From an uncultured Lachnospiraceae bacterium (GTDB lineage Bacteria > Bacillota > Clostridia > Lachnospirales > Lachnospiraceae): a DNA stretch of 9,305 nucleotides. Shown here in pieces: positions 1-7,219 of this stretch. Where the stretch lies: contig CAKRWT010000056.1 of NCBI GenBank assembly GCA_934418125.1, positions 1 to 9,305 on the forward strand. Direction: 5' to 3'. The notes under the pieces were generated by a model. That model saw only the letters and a list, made by a program, of their open reading frames with translations, did no database searches and was not told the DNA's origin. A program made the position numbers and the translations under genes. The first letter of the stretch is position 1. The number at the start of each line of letters is the position of its first letter.

Positions 1-3000
1 CTCTGATGCTTCCACTGACAGTCTTGTCACTTCTTATAAAACGCGGTACATAAGGGGTTACTGGCTCCTCTTCGTAAAGAGCCTTGGCCTCCTCGTTATC
101 CTCCATACCCGCCTTTTTCAGTTCCGACACCGTTGTCTTAGTATATAAATCTTTCAAATTATCATGGGGATACTGATAGGAAAAATGTTGTGACATCTTT
201 GTCATCAGCTCTGCATCAACATCCTCTATAGGGCTGGAGCGTAAGAGCTGTCTCTTACGGCCTTCCTTCCGCACGGTTTCCTCCACCACATCGCCTACCA
301 TATCCTCCCAGCCTTCTATCGTAACCTGGATACTCATATCCTCTTCATACAACAAACTGTTGTGTGCATTTTCTATCTCACAGGATTCATAAAAACTGTC
401 AAGACAGTGATTTCTGGCAAAGGCCGCCAGCAGCAGACTTAAGAAACTATTACTGCCATACAGCACATCGTATGGAAGCAGCCGTTCCTTTTTTCCCAGC
501 AGAATGGACAAAGCTGCCGCTGTCTTTGCCGGTGTTTTTATTGTTCCCGTCAGAATCAGCTTTTCCTTTGCCCTGGTCATGGCTACATAGAGAATCCGCA
601 TCTCCTCTGCCAGATTATCCTGCCGTATCTTCTCCGCAATCACATTTCTGCGCAGGTTCTTTCCACGCACCCGCCGGCTGGCATCTACATAATCTACACC
701 AATACCGCCGTCCACGTCTACCACCAGATTGGCATTGGCATCTTTCATCTGGAAACTCTTGGAAAGCCCACAGACAAAGCAGATGGGGAATTCCAGTCCC
801 TTACTCTTATGGACACTCATCAGCCGTACCACATCGGCATTTTCATCCTCCATGCCGGCTTCTCCGTAGTCCACCTCATACTTTTCCAGCTGTTCCATAT
901 ATCGAAGAAAATGATAGAGTCCAAAATAACTCGTCTTCTCATATTCTGTGGCTTTCATCAGAAGCATTTCCACGTTGGCCCGCCGTTTCGCACCATCCTG
1001 TCTGGCTGCCACATAATTCAGATAATCCGTTTCCCGCAGGATAATCTGCAACAATTCATGAATTGGCAGATAGGCTGCCATATCCCGGTAACGGTTGATT
1101 TTCTCACAAAATCTGAATACTTTTTCGTTCTCTTCTCTGCTCAGCACCAACGCATCATAGAGATAAGGTTTCTTCGGATAAGCTGCTTTTAACAGGGCAA
1201 TTTCTTCCTCGGAAAATCCCCCCAGAAAAGAATGTAACACACCATAAAGTGGAATGTCCTGCAAGGGATTATCCAGTACCCGCAGAAAGTTTAATAATTC
1301 CTGAACCTCATTCGCAGCAAAATACCCTGTCCTGGAAGTCATGTGTACCGGGATTCCTTCCTGCAGCAGTACCTTCTGGAATACCTCATCCCAGCCTGCC
1401 GTTGTTCGCATCAGAATAACGATATCCCGAAACTGCACCGGGCGCAGTATGCTCTGTCCGTTCTCCCTTGCCGTTACTTTATGCGTACGCAGCAATTCCT
1501 TGATTTTCTGTGCCACCCCATAGGCTTCCTGTTCCCTGACGCTCATCTCCTCCGGTTTTTCTTCGGTCTGGAACAACAGCAACTGGGCATCCCCCTGTCC
1601 CGGCTCCAGTTCCGGATAATCTGCCCCCGGATGCAGGGCTGCCTCCTCATCATAACAGATACCGCCGATTTCTCCCCCCATAATCTGCTCAAACACTTTA
1701 TTGGTTACATTCAGGACCTCTTTTCTGCTCCGGAAGTTCTGGTGCAAGTCTATTTTCATCGCCCGGTCTGCCCGGTTTACGGCTCCGTACTGACTGTATT
1801 TTTCCAGAAACAGCTCTGGTCTTGCCAGACGGAACTTATAGATGCTCTGCTTCACATCTCCTACCATAAAGCGGTTGTAATTGCCTTCCTCTTCCCCCGA
1901 AATACAGGACAACAGATACTCCTGCACCAGGTTACTGTCCTGATACTCGTCAATGAGAATCTCTTTAAAATACTTGCGGTATTCCAGTGCCGTAGAAGTC
2001 GGCTTACAGCTTCCGTCCTCCTGCCATTCCACCAGAATATTCAGGGCAAAATGTTCAATATCATCAAAGTCTAACAGGTTTTTCTCCCGTTTGCCTGCAT
2101 CAAAGGCTTCCTTGAAATGCAACACCAAATCAATCAGTCCCTCTACCGCGTACTGGCAGCCTGCCATCTGGTCGATAACCTGTTCCTTGGTCTGGAAGAA
2201 ATATTTTTTCTGTAAATCCCCCAGTGCTTCCTTCACTTCTGTCCGTAACGCCTTTGCCTGCTCCCTCTTGGCAGCCGATATCGTATCATCCTTTTTCGAT
2301 GGGAGTCTGCCAAACTGCATCCCGCCAAAGGCTGCCACCAGCGTATCATAATCCACCTTTTCCTTGCTGCACAGATGCAGCAACTGCTCTGTCATTTCCC
2401 GCTCTTTCTCTAACAACGCTCCATAAGGATAGGGACCATCCGGCTGTTCGCTTAATCGTTCCGCTTCCGCCAGTTTCTCCACACAGCCTGTCAGCAGGTA
2501 TCTGGTCTGCTGTAACAGGAACTGCATCCAGGGTAGTTCTTCCAACCGCTCTGCAGTTACCAGATAATCCTTTCTGCGCTCCGCAAGCCACTTCTCCGGG
2601 AAGGGATTGCTCATGGCAAAATCATACAGCTTCAGAATTACTTCTTCCACCGCGTCATCCCGGTTTCCCAGACTGAAATATTCCATGCAATCTAAAAAGG
2701 ACTGTCTTTCCTGGCCGTACTCCTCTTCCAGTACAGCGGCCAACACATCTGCCCGCAACAGTTTCAGTTCCCCCTCGTCCGCAATCCGGAATCCCGGGTC
2801 TAAGTCAATTGTATGGAACTGGTTGCGGATGACAAACAGGCAAAAACTGTCTATCGTTGTAATCTGTGCATTATGAAGTAACGTCGCCTGTCTTTGCAGA
2901 TGTTCATTTTCCGGCTGTGCCACCAGTCTTTCGCTGATGGCATTGCTGATACGTTCCCGCATTTCTGCCGCTGCTGCATTGGTAAAGGTAACCACCAGCA

Positions 3001-3160
3001 GTCTGTCCACATCCACCGGATGGGCTTCGTCACTAATCATCTTTACAATACGTTCTACCAGAACCGCGGTTTTACCGGAGCCTGCTGCCGCCGAAACCAG
3101 TAAATTACAGCCGTGGGTATCAATTACCTGTTGTTGTTTCTCTGTGAAAGAAATTGCCAT
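1..3160 (-). CDS. addA: ATP-dependent helicase/nuclease subunit A (AddA), 3' end cut by window edge
   Basis: AddA is the superfamily 1A helicase and nuclease subunit of AddAB. It translocates 3'-5' from a DNA double-strand break so that the complex can resect the end and load RecA. I read 1053 uninterrupted codons from ATG at 3158-3160 to the left edge. SF1A motifs occur in order and in one frame: Walker A AAAGSGKT (24-31), VTFTNAAAAEM (57-67), TIDSFC (102-107), Walker B ILIDEYQDSN (401-410), MVGDVKQSIYKFR (432-444), NFRSR (475-479), VHKSKGLEF (783-791) and VAMTRAKEK (859-867). AddA proteins usually have about 1200-1250 residues, so about 150-200 are missing. The visible part stops at SGSIR, just where the GTxxH start of the C-terminal PD-(D/E)XK nuclease domain is expected, so nuclease integrity cannot be judged. 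The start lies two bases after the addB stop, and a GGGAAG-type site inside the end of addB serves as RBS. This indicates co-transcription and probable translational coupling. Confidence 0.97.
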   Translation of the reverse strand, partial: MAISFTEKQQQVIDTHGCNLLVSAAAGSGKTAVLVERIVKMISDEAHPVDVDRLLVVTFTNAAAAEMRERISNAISERLVAQPENEHLQRQATLLHNAQITTIDSFCLFVIRNQFHTIDLDPGFRIADEGELKLLRADVLAAVLEEEYGQERQSFLDCMEYFSLGNRDDAVEEVILKLYDFAMSNPFPEKWLAERRKDYLVTAERLEELPWMQFLLQQTRYLLTGCVEKLAEAERLSEQPDGPYPYGALLEKEREMTEQLLHLCSKEKVDYDTLVAAFGGMQFGRLPSKKDDTISAAKREQAKALRTEVKEALGDLQKKYFFQTKEQVIDQMAGCQYAVEGLIDLVLHFKEAFDAGKREKNLLDFDDIEHFALNILVEWQEDGSCKPTSTALEYRKYFKEILIDEYQDSNLVQEYLLSCISGEEEGNYNRFMVGDVKQSIYKFRLARPELFLEKYSQYGAVNRADRAMKIDLHQNFRSRKEVLNVTNKVFEQIMGGEIGGICYDEEAALHPGADYPELEPGQGDAQLLLFQTEEKPEEMSVREQEAYGVAQKIKELLRTHKVTARENGQSILRPVQFRDIVILMRTTAGWDEVFQKVLLQEGIPVHMTSRTGYFAANEVQELLNFLRVLDNPLQDIPLYGVLHSFLGGFSEEEIALLKAAYPKKPYLYDALVLSREENEKVFRFCEKINRYRDMAAYLPIHELLQIILRETDYLNYVAARQDGAKRRANVEMLLMKATEYEKTSYFGLYHFLRYMEQLEKYEVDYGEAGMEDENADVVRLMSVHKSKGLEFPICFVCGLSKSFQMKDANANLVVDVDGGIGVDYVDASRRVRGKNLRRNVIAEKIRQDNLAEEMRILYVAMTRAKEKLILTGTIKTPAKTAAALSILLGKKERLLPYDVLYGSNSFLSLLLAAFARNHCLDSFYESCEIENAHNSLLYEEDMSIQVTIEGWEDMVGDVVEETVRKEGRKRQLLRSSPIEDVDAELMTKMSQHFSYQYPHDNLKDLYTKTTVSELKKAGMEDNEEAKALYEEEPVTPYVPRFIRSDKTVSGSIR

Positions 3161-3162
3161 TC

Positions 3163-6100
3163 CTACTTCCCGCTTTCTCCTAATTCTTCCTTCATCTGCA
3201 TCAGTGCATCATCCGCACCCAGCTTCTCTAATTTCCGCATCTCATAGCCATCCATCCGGCTGTCATAGCCACATACCTTCCGGTAAGCACAGTACGTGCA
3301 TGCCTGGGTTCCATTCTGTTCATAAGGATGGATTCCGATATCGCCTTCCAGAATCCCATTGCCAAGCTGTTTGATTTTATAGTTTACATAATCAGACATT
3401 ACACGTATGTCATCTTCCTTTATAACACTGGAATATGCAGAAAAAGAGCCGTCTTTCTTACGTTCCAGTGGCAAAATATCCGATTTGTCCGTAAACTCTC
3501 TATCCAGCAATGTGACAGCTGTGTCGTCTTCATTGACTATTCCAGTCATCTTCAATTCCTGCAAAATCCGGGCATTTAACTCTTCCGGGGACAAATCCTG
3601 TCCCTCTTCAATCACAGGGTCTGCCACATGATAATACAAGAGTGCCGCCGGTATAATTTCTTTGTCCGGGTGCTTCTTCTGTTCCATCTCCACGGCTGCA
3701 TTCATATAGACCACCAACTGAAGCTGCAGTCCATAGTAAAGTGCCGCCAAATCAAATTTCCGGTTTCCCGACTTATAGTCAATAACCTTCACATAAACCT
3801 TATCCTCCAGCTCACAGGTATCTATCCGGTCAATCCGTCCACGCAGGCGCATTTTTTCCTGCTCCCCCAGGGTAATGTTCAGGGCATCCAAATCTTCCAG
3901 CATGGAGAAGGACATCTCAAACTGTTCCGGCACAAATGACCCTTTCTGCAGCTGTTTCTGTAACGTCAGTACCGTCCGGTTTAAAATCCGCTCTATCCGC
4001 CTGAGCAGATGTTGATTTCTGGCATTACTGTAAAGAATCGTCTGTCCATAATCTGCCGCATAAGCTTCTATCGCCTGGTGCACCAGCTCTGCTGCCGTTT
4101 CCTTAGGGAAATCAAACCAGGTATATCCCATCTCTGTCAGCCTGCCTGCAAATAGCTCCAATACTCCATGAAAAATATTCCCCATATCCACATCCTCAAA
4201 GCTATACTCGCCCCGCTCCTTCAAGACCAGTCCATATTGCAGGAAATGGGCATACGCACAGGCAGCATACTTTTCCAGACGGCTTACGCTGTTTTGCAGC
4301 ATCGTTCCATATAACGCCCTGGTAACCATCCTGGATAATGGGGTATCCTGGTAACGGTAGAAGGCTGTCTCGATTAGTTGGTCTATTTCATCCTGATAGG
4401 CAGGGTTCCGGTGATAACTGTGGAAAAAGGTAAATAACTGTCTGTCCGTTTCCTTTCCAGCCCTGCCCTCTGCATACTCCCGCAGCATATCGGTAAAAAG
4501 GCTGATGCCATCCTGACTGTCTACCAGTTGTTCTTCCACCGGTAACTGCTCCGGACACTCTACCGTCAGTGCCGGGAACAGCTTCTGTAACACATCGATT
4601 AAATATGCCGGGCGCAGAGAACGTCCGTCATTGCCCACCTTGGCATAGGATACATACAGTTTATCCGACGGCTTCGTCATATTCAGGTACAGATACAACC
4701 GCTGAATATACATCTGCTGCCTTGGCGTAGGTGCCAGCTCTAACTCCGACTCCTGCAAAAATTCCCGGTCAATGTCCGAAATAATGCCGCCACCGCCGGT
4801 TCCTTTTGGAATATTTCCATCGTTTACCCCCAGGAAAAAGAGTACTTTTACCTGTTTTAACCGGGTTCTCTCAATATCGCCTACTACGACCCTGTCCACA
4901 TTTTGCGGGATAGTTCCCACCGTAATCTCTGTCAGTCCAGACTCCAGGATATCTGCGAATTCCCTGCCGTCCATCTCTTCTTCCGACAACAGCCCATCTA
5001 TCTGGTCTAACAGGTCAATAACCAGTACATATACCTGTCCATACTCCTTAGCTCTGGATAAATCCCCCTGCTCCCGGAACATCTGCTCCTTATCTGCCAG
5101 CTTTTGCTGCAATTCGTTCCGTACCAGGAATTCATAGAGTGCCCTAACACGTTCTCCCGCGGTCCTCATCGGTACTAACAGTGGCTCCAGCTGCCCTAAA
5201 AGCCTTACCCGCATGGCATTGTAGCTCTCCAGCACTGCAAGCTGTGCTTCTTCCCCCTCTTTACTGTCTTCTTTATAAATAAACAGGCTGCTCCACTTCT
5301 TCCTGCCTCGTATACCAAATCTTCTCACATAATTTTCCAAACGGTCCGTTTCTTCACGGTCAAAGCCTGTCATATCCGTGCGCAGATAATGAAATACCGA
5401 TTCAAAGCTGAAATCCTGCAACACAATCTGCAAGGCACTTCGGATATATTCGGCAAATGGATTTCCCAAAATACCATTGGTTCTGTCCAGATACATAGGG
5501 ATTCCAAACTGCCCGAATGCCTCCTCCAGTTCGTTACCATAGCTTTCCATACTGCCGGTTACTACCGCCATATCCCGGTAATGCAGCTTTCCACCATCCT
5601 CCATCTGAGACTGCTGTAACAGTTTCCGGATTGCAATACAGGTCTGCCGGATTTCTTCTCTGGGACTGGATGCCTCATAAATATGAATCTGTTCCGGGGC
5701 ATCCGGATAACTTCCAGCGGGATAGCGGAACAGGTTCTGCTCAAGATGTGCCAGTTCCGGATTCTTAGCGAACCGCGGCAGCTTTCCATCGATTCTCTCC
5801 TTACACCAGACTGGTTTCTCCTCCCCGATGTCCTCCTGCCCGGTCAGCTTCCTGATATCCGCCACAGTCTTCTTGCTTAAGTGGAACAGCTTCTGCTCTC
5901 CATCTAAAAGATAAGGGTTTTCCCGCTCATCTATTGTAACGGTAACAATTACCTGCTTTGTCAGACGAAGCAGTTCCTGTATGACCCTGTTCTGGATAGG
6001 TGTGAATCCGGTAAACCCATCAAAAGCAATCACACTGTTCCGGATAATCTCTGATTTCGGCAGTGCCTGCCGCAGTCTGTCCAGGGTTTCCTCCGTGGTA

Positions 6101-6624
6101 ATAAACTTTTCCCGGATATATTCCTGAAATGCCTGGTACAAAATCCCCAAATCCTGCAGCTTGTGGTATAAGGCTCCACGGCTTTTCGCATAATCCAGCA
6201 ACTGTGCCATCTGCTCATTGCCGATACCATACTGCATAAATTCGGATATGGCTGACTTTACCTCATGGATATAACCGATTCGGTGTAAATGGCTTCCCAG
6301 TACCGACAGCTTATCCTTTTCCTGTCTGGCAATCTTGCGGAGCACCAGACTCTTACCCGTATCATCCAGGACAGGCTTGTCCTCGTATCCTACCTCTTCC
6401 AGAATCCGGTGGCTGAGTCTGCCAAAGCTGAGCACATCAATATTCATAATGGCATGGTTTGGGTGCTCTAATACCAAATCCATCTGGGTCTGCATGGTAA
6501 ACTGGTCGGGTACGATTAGCAGATAATTGGTCTTAGGATTCTTTCCCGCCTCTTCTATCATCTTCTCATGCAGTTTTCGGCTCTTTCCGGCACCGGATGC
6601 CCCAAAATAAAATACAAGTGACAT
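3163..6624 (-). CDS. addB: ATP-dependent helicase/deoxyribonuclease subunit B (AddB)
   Basis: AddB is the partner of AddA. It has an inactivated helicase fold that in studied enzymes recognises Chi, and a C-terminal nuclease that cuts the 5'-ended strand. The protein has 1153 residues, a normal length. Visible signatures are Walker A GASGAGKS (8-15), the family stretch GVNDGNIP (599-606), and a RecB-type nuclease core with GRIDRID (929-935) and DYKSG (D949, K951). The four cysteines of the AddB iron-sulfur cluster are all present: C789 in KYAACAY, then C1109, C1112 and C1118 in CTYCAYRKVC (C-x2-C-x5-C). All expected catalytic and cluster ligands are there, so the protein should be functional. 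The ATG at 6622-6624 is preceded by AAAGGAAAGGA, and MSLVFYFGASG is the usual N-terminus. addB is first in the operon and addA follows after two bases. Confidence 0.98.
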   Translation of the reverse strand: MSLVFYFGASGAGKSRKLHEKMIEEAGKNPKTNYLLIVPDQFTMQTQMDLVLEHPNHAIMNIDVLSFGRLSHRILEEVGYEDKPVLDDTGKSLVLRKIARQEKDKLSVLGSHLHRIGYIHEVKSAISEFMQYGIGNEQMAQLLDYAKSRGALYHKLQDLGILYQAFQEYIREKFITTEETLDRLRQALPKSEIIRNSVIAFDGFTGFTPIQNRVIQELLRLTKQVIVTVTIDERENPYLLDGEQKLFHLSKKTVADIRKLTGQEDIGEEKPVWCKERIDGKLPRFAKNPELAHLEQNLFRYPAGSYPDAPEQIHIYEASSPREEIRQTCIAIRKLLQQSQMEDGGKLHYRDMAVVTGSMESYGNELEEAFGQFGIPMYLDRTNGILGNPFAEYIRSALQIVLQDFSFESVFHYLRTDMTGFDREETDRLENYVRRFGIRGRKKWSSLFIYKEDSKEGEEAQLAVLESYNAMRVRLLGQLEPLLVPMRTAGERVRALYEFLVRNELQQKLADKEQMFREQGDLSRAKEYGQVYVLVIDLLDQIDGLLSEEEMDGREFADILESGLTEITVGTIPQNVDRVVVGDIERTRLKQVKVLFFLGVNDGNIPKGTGGGGIISDIDREFLQESELELAPTPRQQMYIQRLYLYLNMTKPSDKLYVSYAKVGNDGRSLRPAYLIDVLQKLFPALTVECPEQLPVEEQLVDSQDGISLFTDMLREYAEGRAGKETDRQLFTFFHSYHRNPAYQDEIDQLIETAFYRYQDTPLSRMVTRALYGTMLQNSVSRLEKYAACAYAHFLQYGLVLKERGEYSFEDVDMGNIFHGVLELFAGRLTEMGYTWFDFPKETAAELVHQAIEAYAADYGQTILYSNARNQHLLRRIERILNRTVLTLQKQLQKGSFVPEQFEMSFSMLEDLDALNITLGEQEKMRLRGRIDRIDTCELEDKVYVKVIDYKSGNRKFDLAALYYGLQLQLVVYMNAAVEMEQKKHPDKEIIPAALLYYHVADPVIEEGQDLSPEELNARILQELKMTGIVNEDDTAVTLLDREFTDKSDILPLERKKDGSFSAYSSVIKEDDIRVMSDYVNYKIKQLGNGILEGDIGIHPYEQNGTQACTYCAYRKVCGYDSRMDGYEMRKLEKLGADDALMQMKEELGESGK

Positions 6625-6640
6625 GGCAATGTCCTTTCCT
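6622..6640 (-). promoter_or_regulatory. Ribosome binding site of addB
   Basis: The minus strand reads AAAGGAAAGGACATTGCC before the ATG. The AAGGA cores lie about 8-14 bases upstream of the start, which supports this start codon. Confidence 0.6.
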
Positions 6641-6662
6641 TTTCACGACTCTGAATAGTTCT

Positions 6663-6691
6663 ATTTTACTTTGTTTAGCCGGATTTCGCAA
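6663..6691 (-). promoter_or_regulatory. Candidate vegetative promoter of the addBA operon
   Basis: On the minus strand TTGCGA (-35, plus-strand 6686-6691) and TAAAAT (-10, 6663-6668) are separated by exactly 17 bases. They match the sigma-A consensus at 4/6 and 5/6 positions. Transcription would begin near 6656 and give a leader of about 30 bases containing the addB RBS. The element lies downstream of the 6763-6800 terminator, so addBA can be transcribed independently of the small gene further upstream. A short dyad GGAAA-TAG-TTTCC (6698-6710) sits just upstream of the -35. It may be an operator or chance. Confidence 0.55.
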
Positions 6692-6762
6692 TGAACAGGA
6701 AATAGTTTCCGTAGAAAGATATTCCGGGATTTCCCATAACCGGTACAGCACAGAGAACACAC

Positions 6763-6800
6763 GAAAAAGGGCACCCTGTCTGCACAGGATACCCTTTTTC
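6763..6800 (-). terminator. Strong intrinsic terminator of the small-ORF transcript
   Basis: The arms are GAAAAAGGG-x3-CCTGT and ACAGG-x3-CCCTTTTTC around a four-base loop. In minus-strand RNA the three inner positions pair as U·G, A-U and U·G, giving a continuous 17-bp stem. In plus-strand RNA two of the three become C/A mismatches. The wobble pairs therefore point to the minus strand as the functional direction, although U-runs exist on both sides. It lies about 36 bases after the stop of the 25-codon ORF and before the candidate addBA promoter. Confidence 0.75.
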
Positions 6801-6835
6801 TCAGTCGTATTATTTTATGCCAATTTTAGGTTATC

Positions 6836-6913
6836 TTACATTTTATATGCCGGAGCAATTCCTTTGTAATATCTCTCCAAAAATGCTTCTATTCTTTCGA
6901 ATGCTTTCTTCAT
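6836..6913 (-). CDS. Small ORF, 25 residues, unknown function
   Basis: I do not recognise this peptide. It begins MKKAFERIEAFLERYY and ends KGIAPAYKM. Hydrophobic residues F5, I8, F11/L12, Y15/Y16 and I19 recur every 3-4 positions, as in an amphipathic helix. There is no membrane segment, signal peptide or cysteine. The case for translation is the upstream AAAGGAGGA (6921-6929), a near-perfect anti-16S match seven bases before the ATG. The case for an independent gene is a candidate promoter at 7025-7053 and a strong terminator at 6763-6800, which bracket a transcript of about 250 nt. It is divergent from a LysR-family regulator and upstream of addBA. It could be a regulated small protein, a leader peptide, or a chance ORF on a small RNA. 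The same frame stays open upstream to a TTG at 7096, but that codon has no RBS. Confidence 0.55.
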   Translation of the reverse strand: MKKAFERIEAFLERYYKGIAPAYKM

Positions 6914-6929
6914 AGTGACTTCCTCCTTT
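6914..6929 (-). promoter_or_regulatory. Very strong Shine-Dalgarno of the small ORF
   Basis: The minus strand reads AAAGGAGGA (6921-6929), then seven bases, then the ATG. This is among the best ribosome binding sites in the window and is the main reason to call the 25-codon ORF. Confidence 0.65.
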
Positions 6930-6937
6930 TCGTTTTG

Positions 6938-6952
6938 CAGCAGTTTCTGCTG
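6938..6952 (-). repeat. Hairpin CAGCAG-AAA-CTGCTG in the small-gene leader
   Basis: A perfect 6-bp inverted repeat around three bases, in the 5' leader of the small ORF. It ends about eight bases before the Shine-Dalgarno, close enough to influence ribosome access if it folds in RNA. Confidence 0.5.
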
Positions 6953-6975
6953 TTCTGTTTCCAGGTTACTATAGA

Positions 6976-6989
6976 ATTTTTGCAAAAAT
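6976..6989. repeat. Perfect 14-bp palindrome ATTTTTGCAAAAAT
   Basis: A perfect 14-bp palindrome, ATTTTTG next to its complement CAAAAAT with no spacer. It lies in the predicted leader of the small minus-strand transcript, about 40 bases downstream of its candidate start. A zero-loop palindrome is a poor RNA hairpin, so a DNA-binding operator is the likelier role if it has one. Confidence 0.5.
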
Positions 6990-7024
6990 CTTTTGGTCGG
7001 AGAACGTTTCCTCTTGTTGTCTTT

Positions 7025-7053
7025 ACTATAGCATGTTGACTTCTTATCGTGAA
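7025..7053 (-). promoter_or_regulatory. Candidate promoter of the small-ORF transcript
   Basis: On the minus strand TTCACG (-35, plus-strand 7048-7053) lies 17 bases from TATAGT (-10, 7025-7030), which is preceded by TGC as an extended -10. The matches are 4/6 and 5/6 plus the TG element. The start would fall near 7018, giving a leader of about 105 bases. The spacer contains the -35 of the plus-strand LysR promoter, so the two promoters interleave. Confidence 0.5.
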
Positions 7054-7064
7054 ATACATATAAT
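7036..7064 (+). promoter_or_regulatory. Near-consensus vegetative promoter of the LysR-family gene
   Basis: TTGACT (7036-7041) and TATAAT (7059-7064) are separated by exactly 17 bases. This is a 5/6 and 6/6 match to sigma-A hexamers, the best promoter in the window. Transcription should start near 7071, leaving a leader of about 150 bases before the LysR start. Confidence 0.75.
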
Positions 7065-7066
7065 GC

Positions 7067-7082
7067 AGGTATAGCAATACCT
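7067..7082. promoter_or_regulatory. Candidate operator AGGTAT-N4-ATACCT at the LysR transcription start
   Basis: A perfect 6-4-6 inverted repeat begins two bases after the -10 and covers the predicted transcription start. A protein bound here would block initiation. The binder is unknown. Autorepression by the LysR-family product is one possibility, and its GTATAG core recurs at 7118. Confidence 0.45.
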
Positions 7083-7117
7083 TGTAAGTATCGCAAATGA
7101 ATGTGGTGTTATGTGCA

Positions 7118-7128
7118 GTATAGTATAC
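7118..7128. promoter_or_regulatory. Second palindrome GTATA-G-TATAC in the LysR leader
   Basis: A perfect 5-1-5 palindrome about 50 bp downstream of the 7067-7082 dyad, sharing its GTATAG half. The pair could form a looped or cooperative operator. The AT-rich, short sequence means chance cannot be excluded. Confidence 0.35.
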
Positions 7129-7159
7129 AAATGGTGTAATCGTGCGATAAGTGCTAAGG

Positions 7160-7187
7160 AAGTGCCCGGTTCTATCACCGGACACTT
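7160..7187. repeat. Hairpin/dyad just upstream of the LysR-gene RBS
   Basis: The arms AAGTGCCCGGT (7160-7170) and ACCGGACACTT (7177-7187) flank a six-base loop. There is one C/A mismatch in plus-strand RNA. In minus-strand RNA the same position is a U·G pair, so all 11 pairs form. No U-run follows on either side, so it is not a canonical terminator. It may be a leader structure affecting translation of the regulator, a protein-binding dyad, or a stop for antisense transcription. Confidence 0.5.
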
Positions 7188-7206
7188 CTGGCTAGTTATT
7201 GGCTAT

Positions 7207-7213
7207 GGGAGGA
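7207..7213 (+). promoter_or_regulatory. Ribosome binding site deciding the LysR start
   Basis: GGGAGGA lies six bases before the ATG at 7220. It selects that ATG over the in-frame TTG at 7199 and ATG at 7205, which either lack or overlap the site. Confidence 0.8.
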
Positions 7214-7219
7214 ATTTTT

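Noticed and set aside
364..2676. Several plus-strand open frames of 130-243 codons opposite addA.
   Set aside because: They are antisense shadows of a long gene with intact helicase motifs. Their translations are rich in Pro, Ser, His and Cys with no recognisable domain.
6693..6710. LexA/DinR-like box (GAAC...GTTT) upstream of addBA.
   Set aside because: The half-sites are eight bases apart, not four, and the second half is imperfect. It does not fit the Gram-positive SOS consensus.
6914..7096. N-terminal extension of the 25-codon ORF to a TTG at 7096 (86 residues in total).
   Set aside because: The TTG has no ribosome binding site, the extension has no internal ATG, and it overlaps both candidate promoters. 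The strong AAAGGAGGA favours the short form.
7199..7219. Longer LysR start at TTG 7199 or ATG 7205.
   Set aside because: GGGAGGA sits six bases before ATG 7220, and MELRHIRYF is the standard LysR N-terminus.
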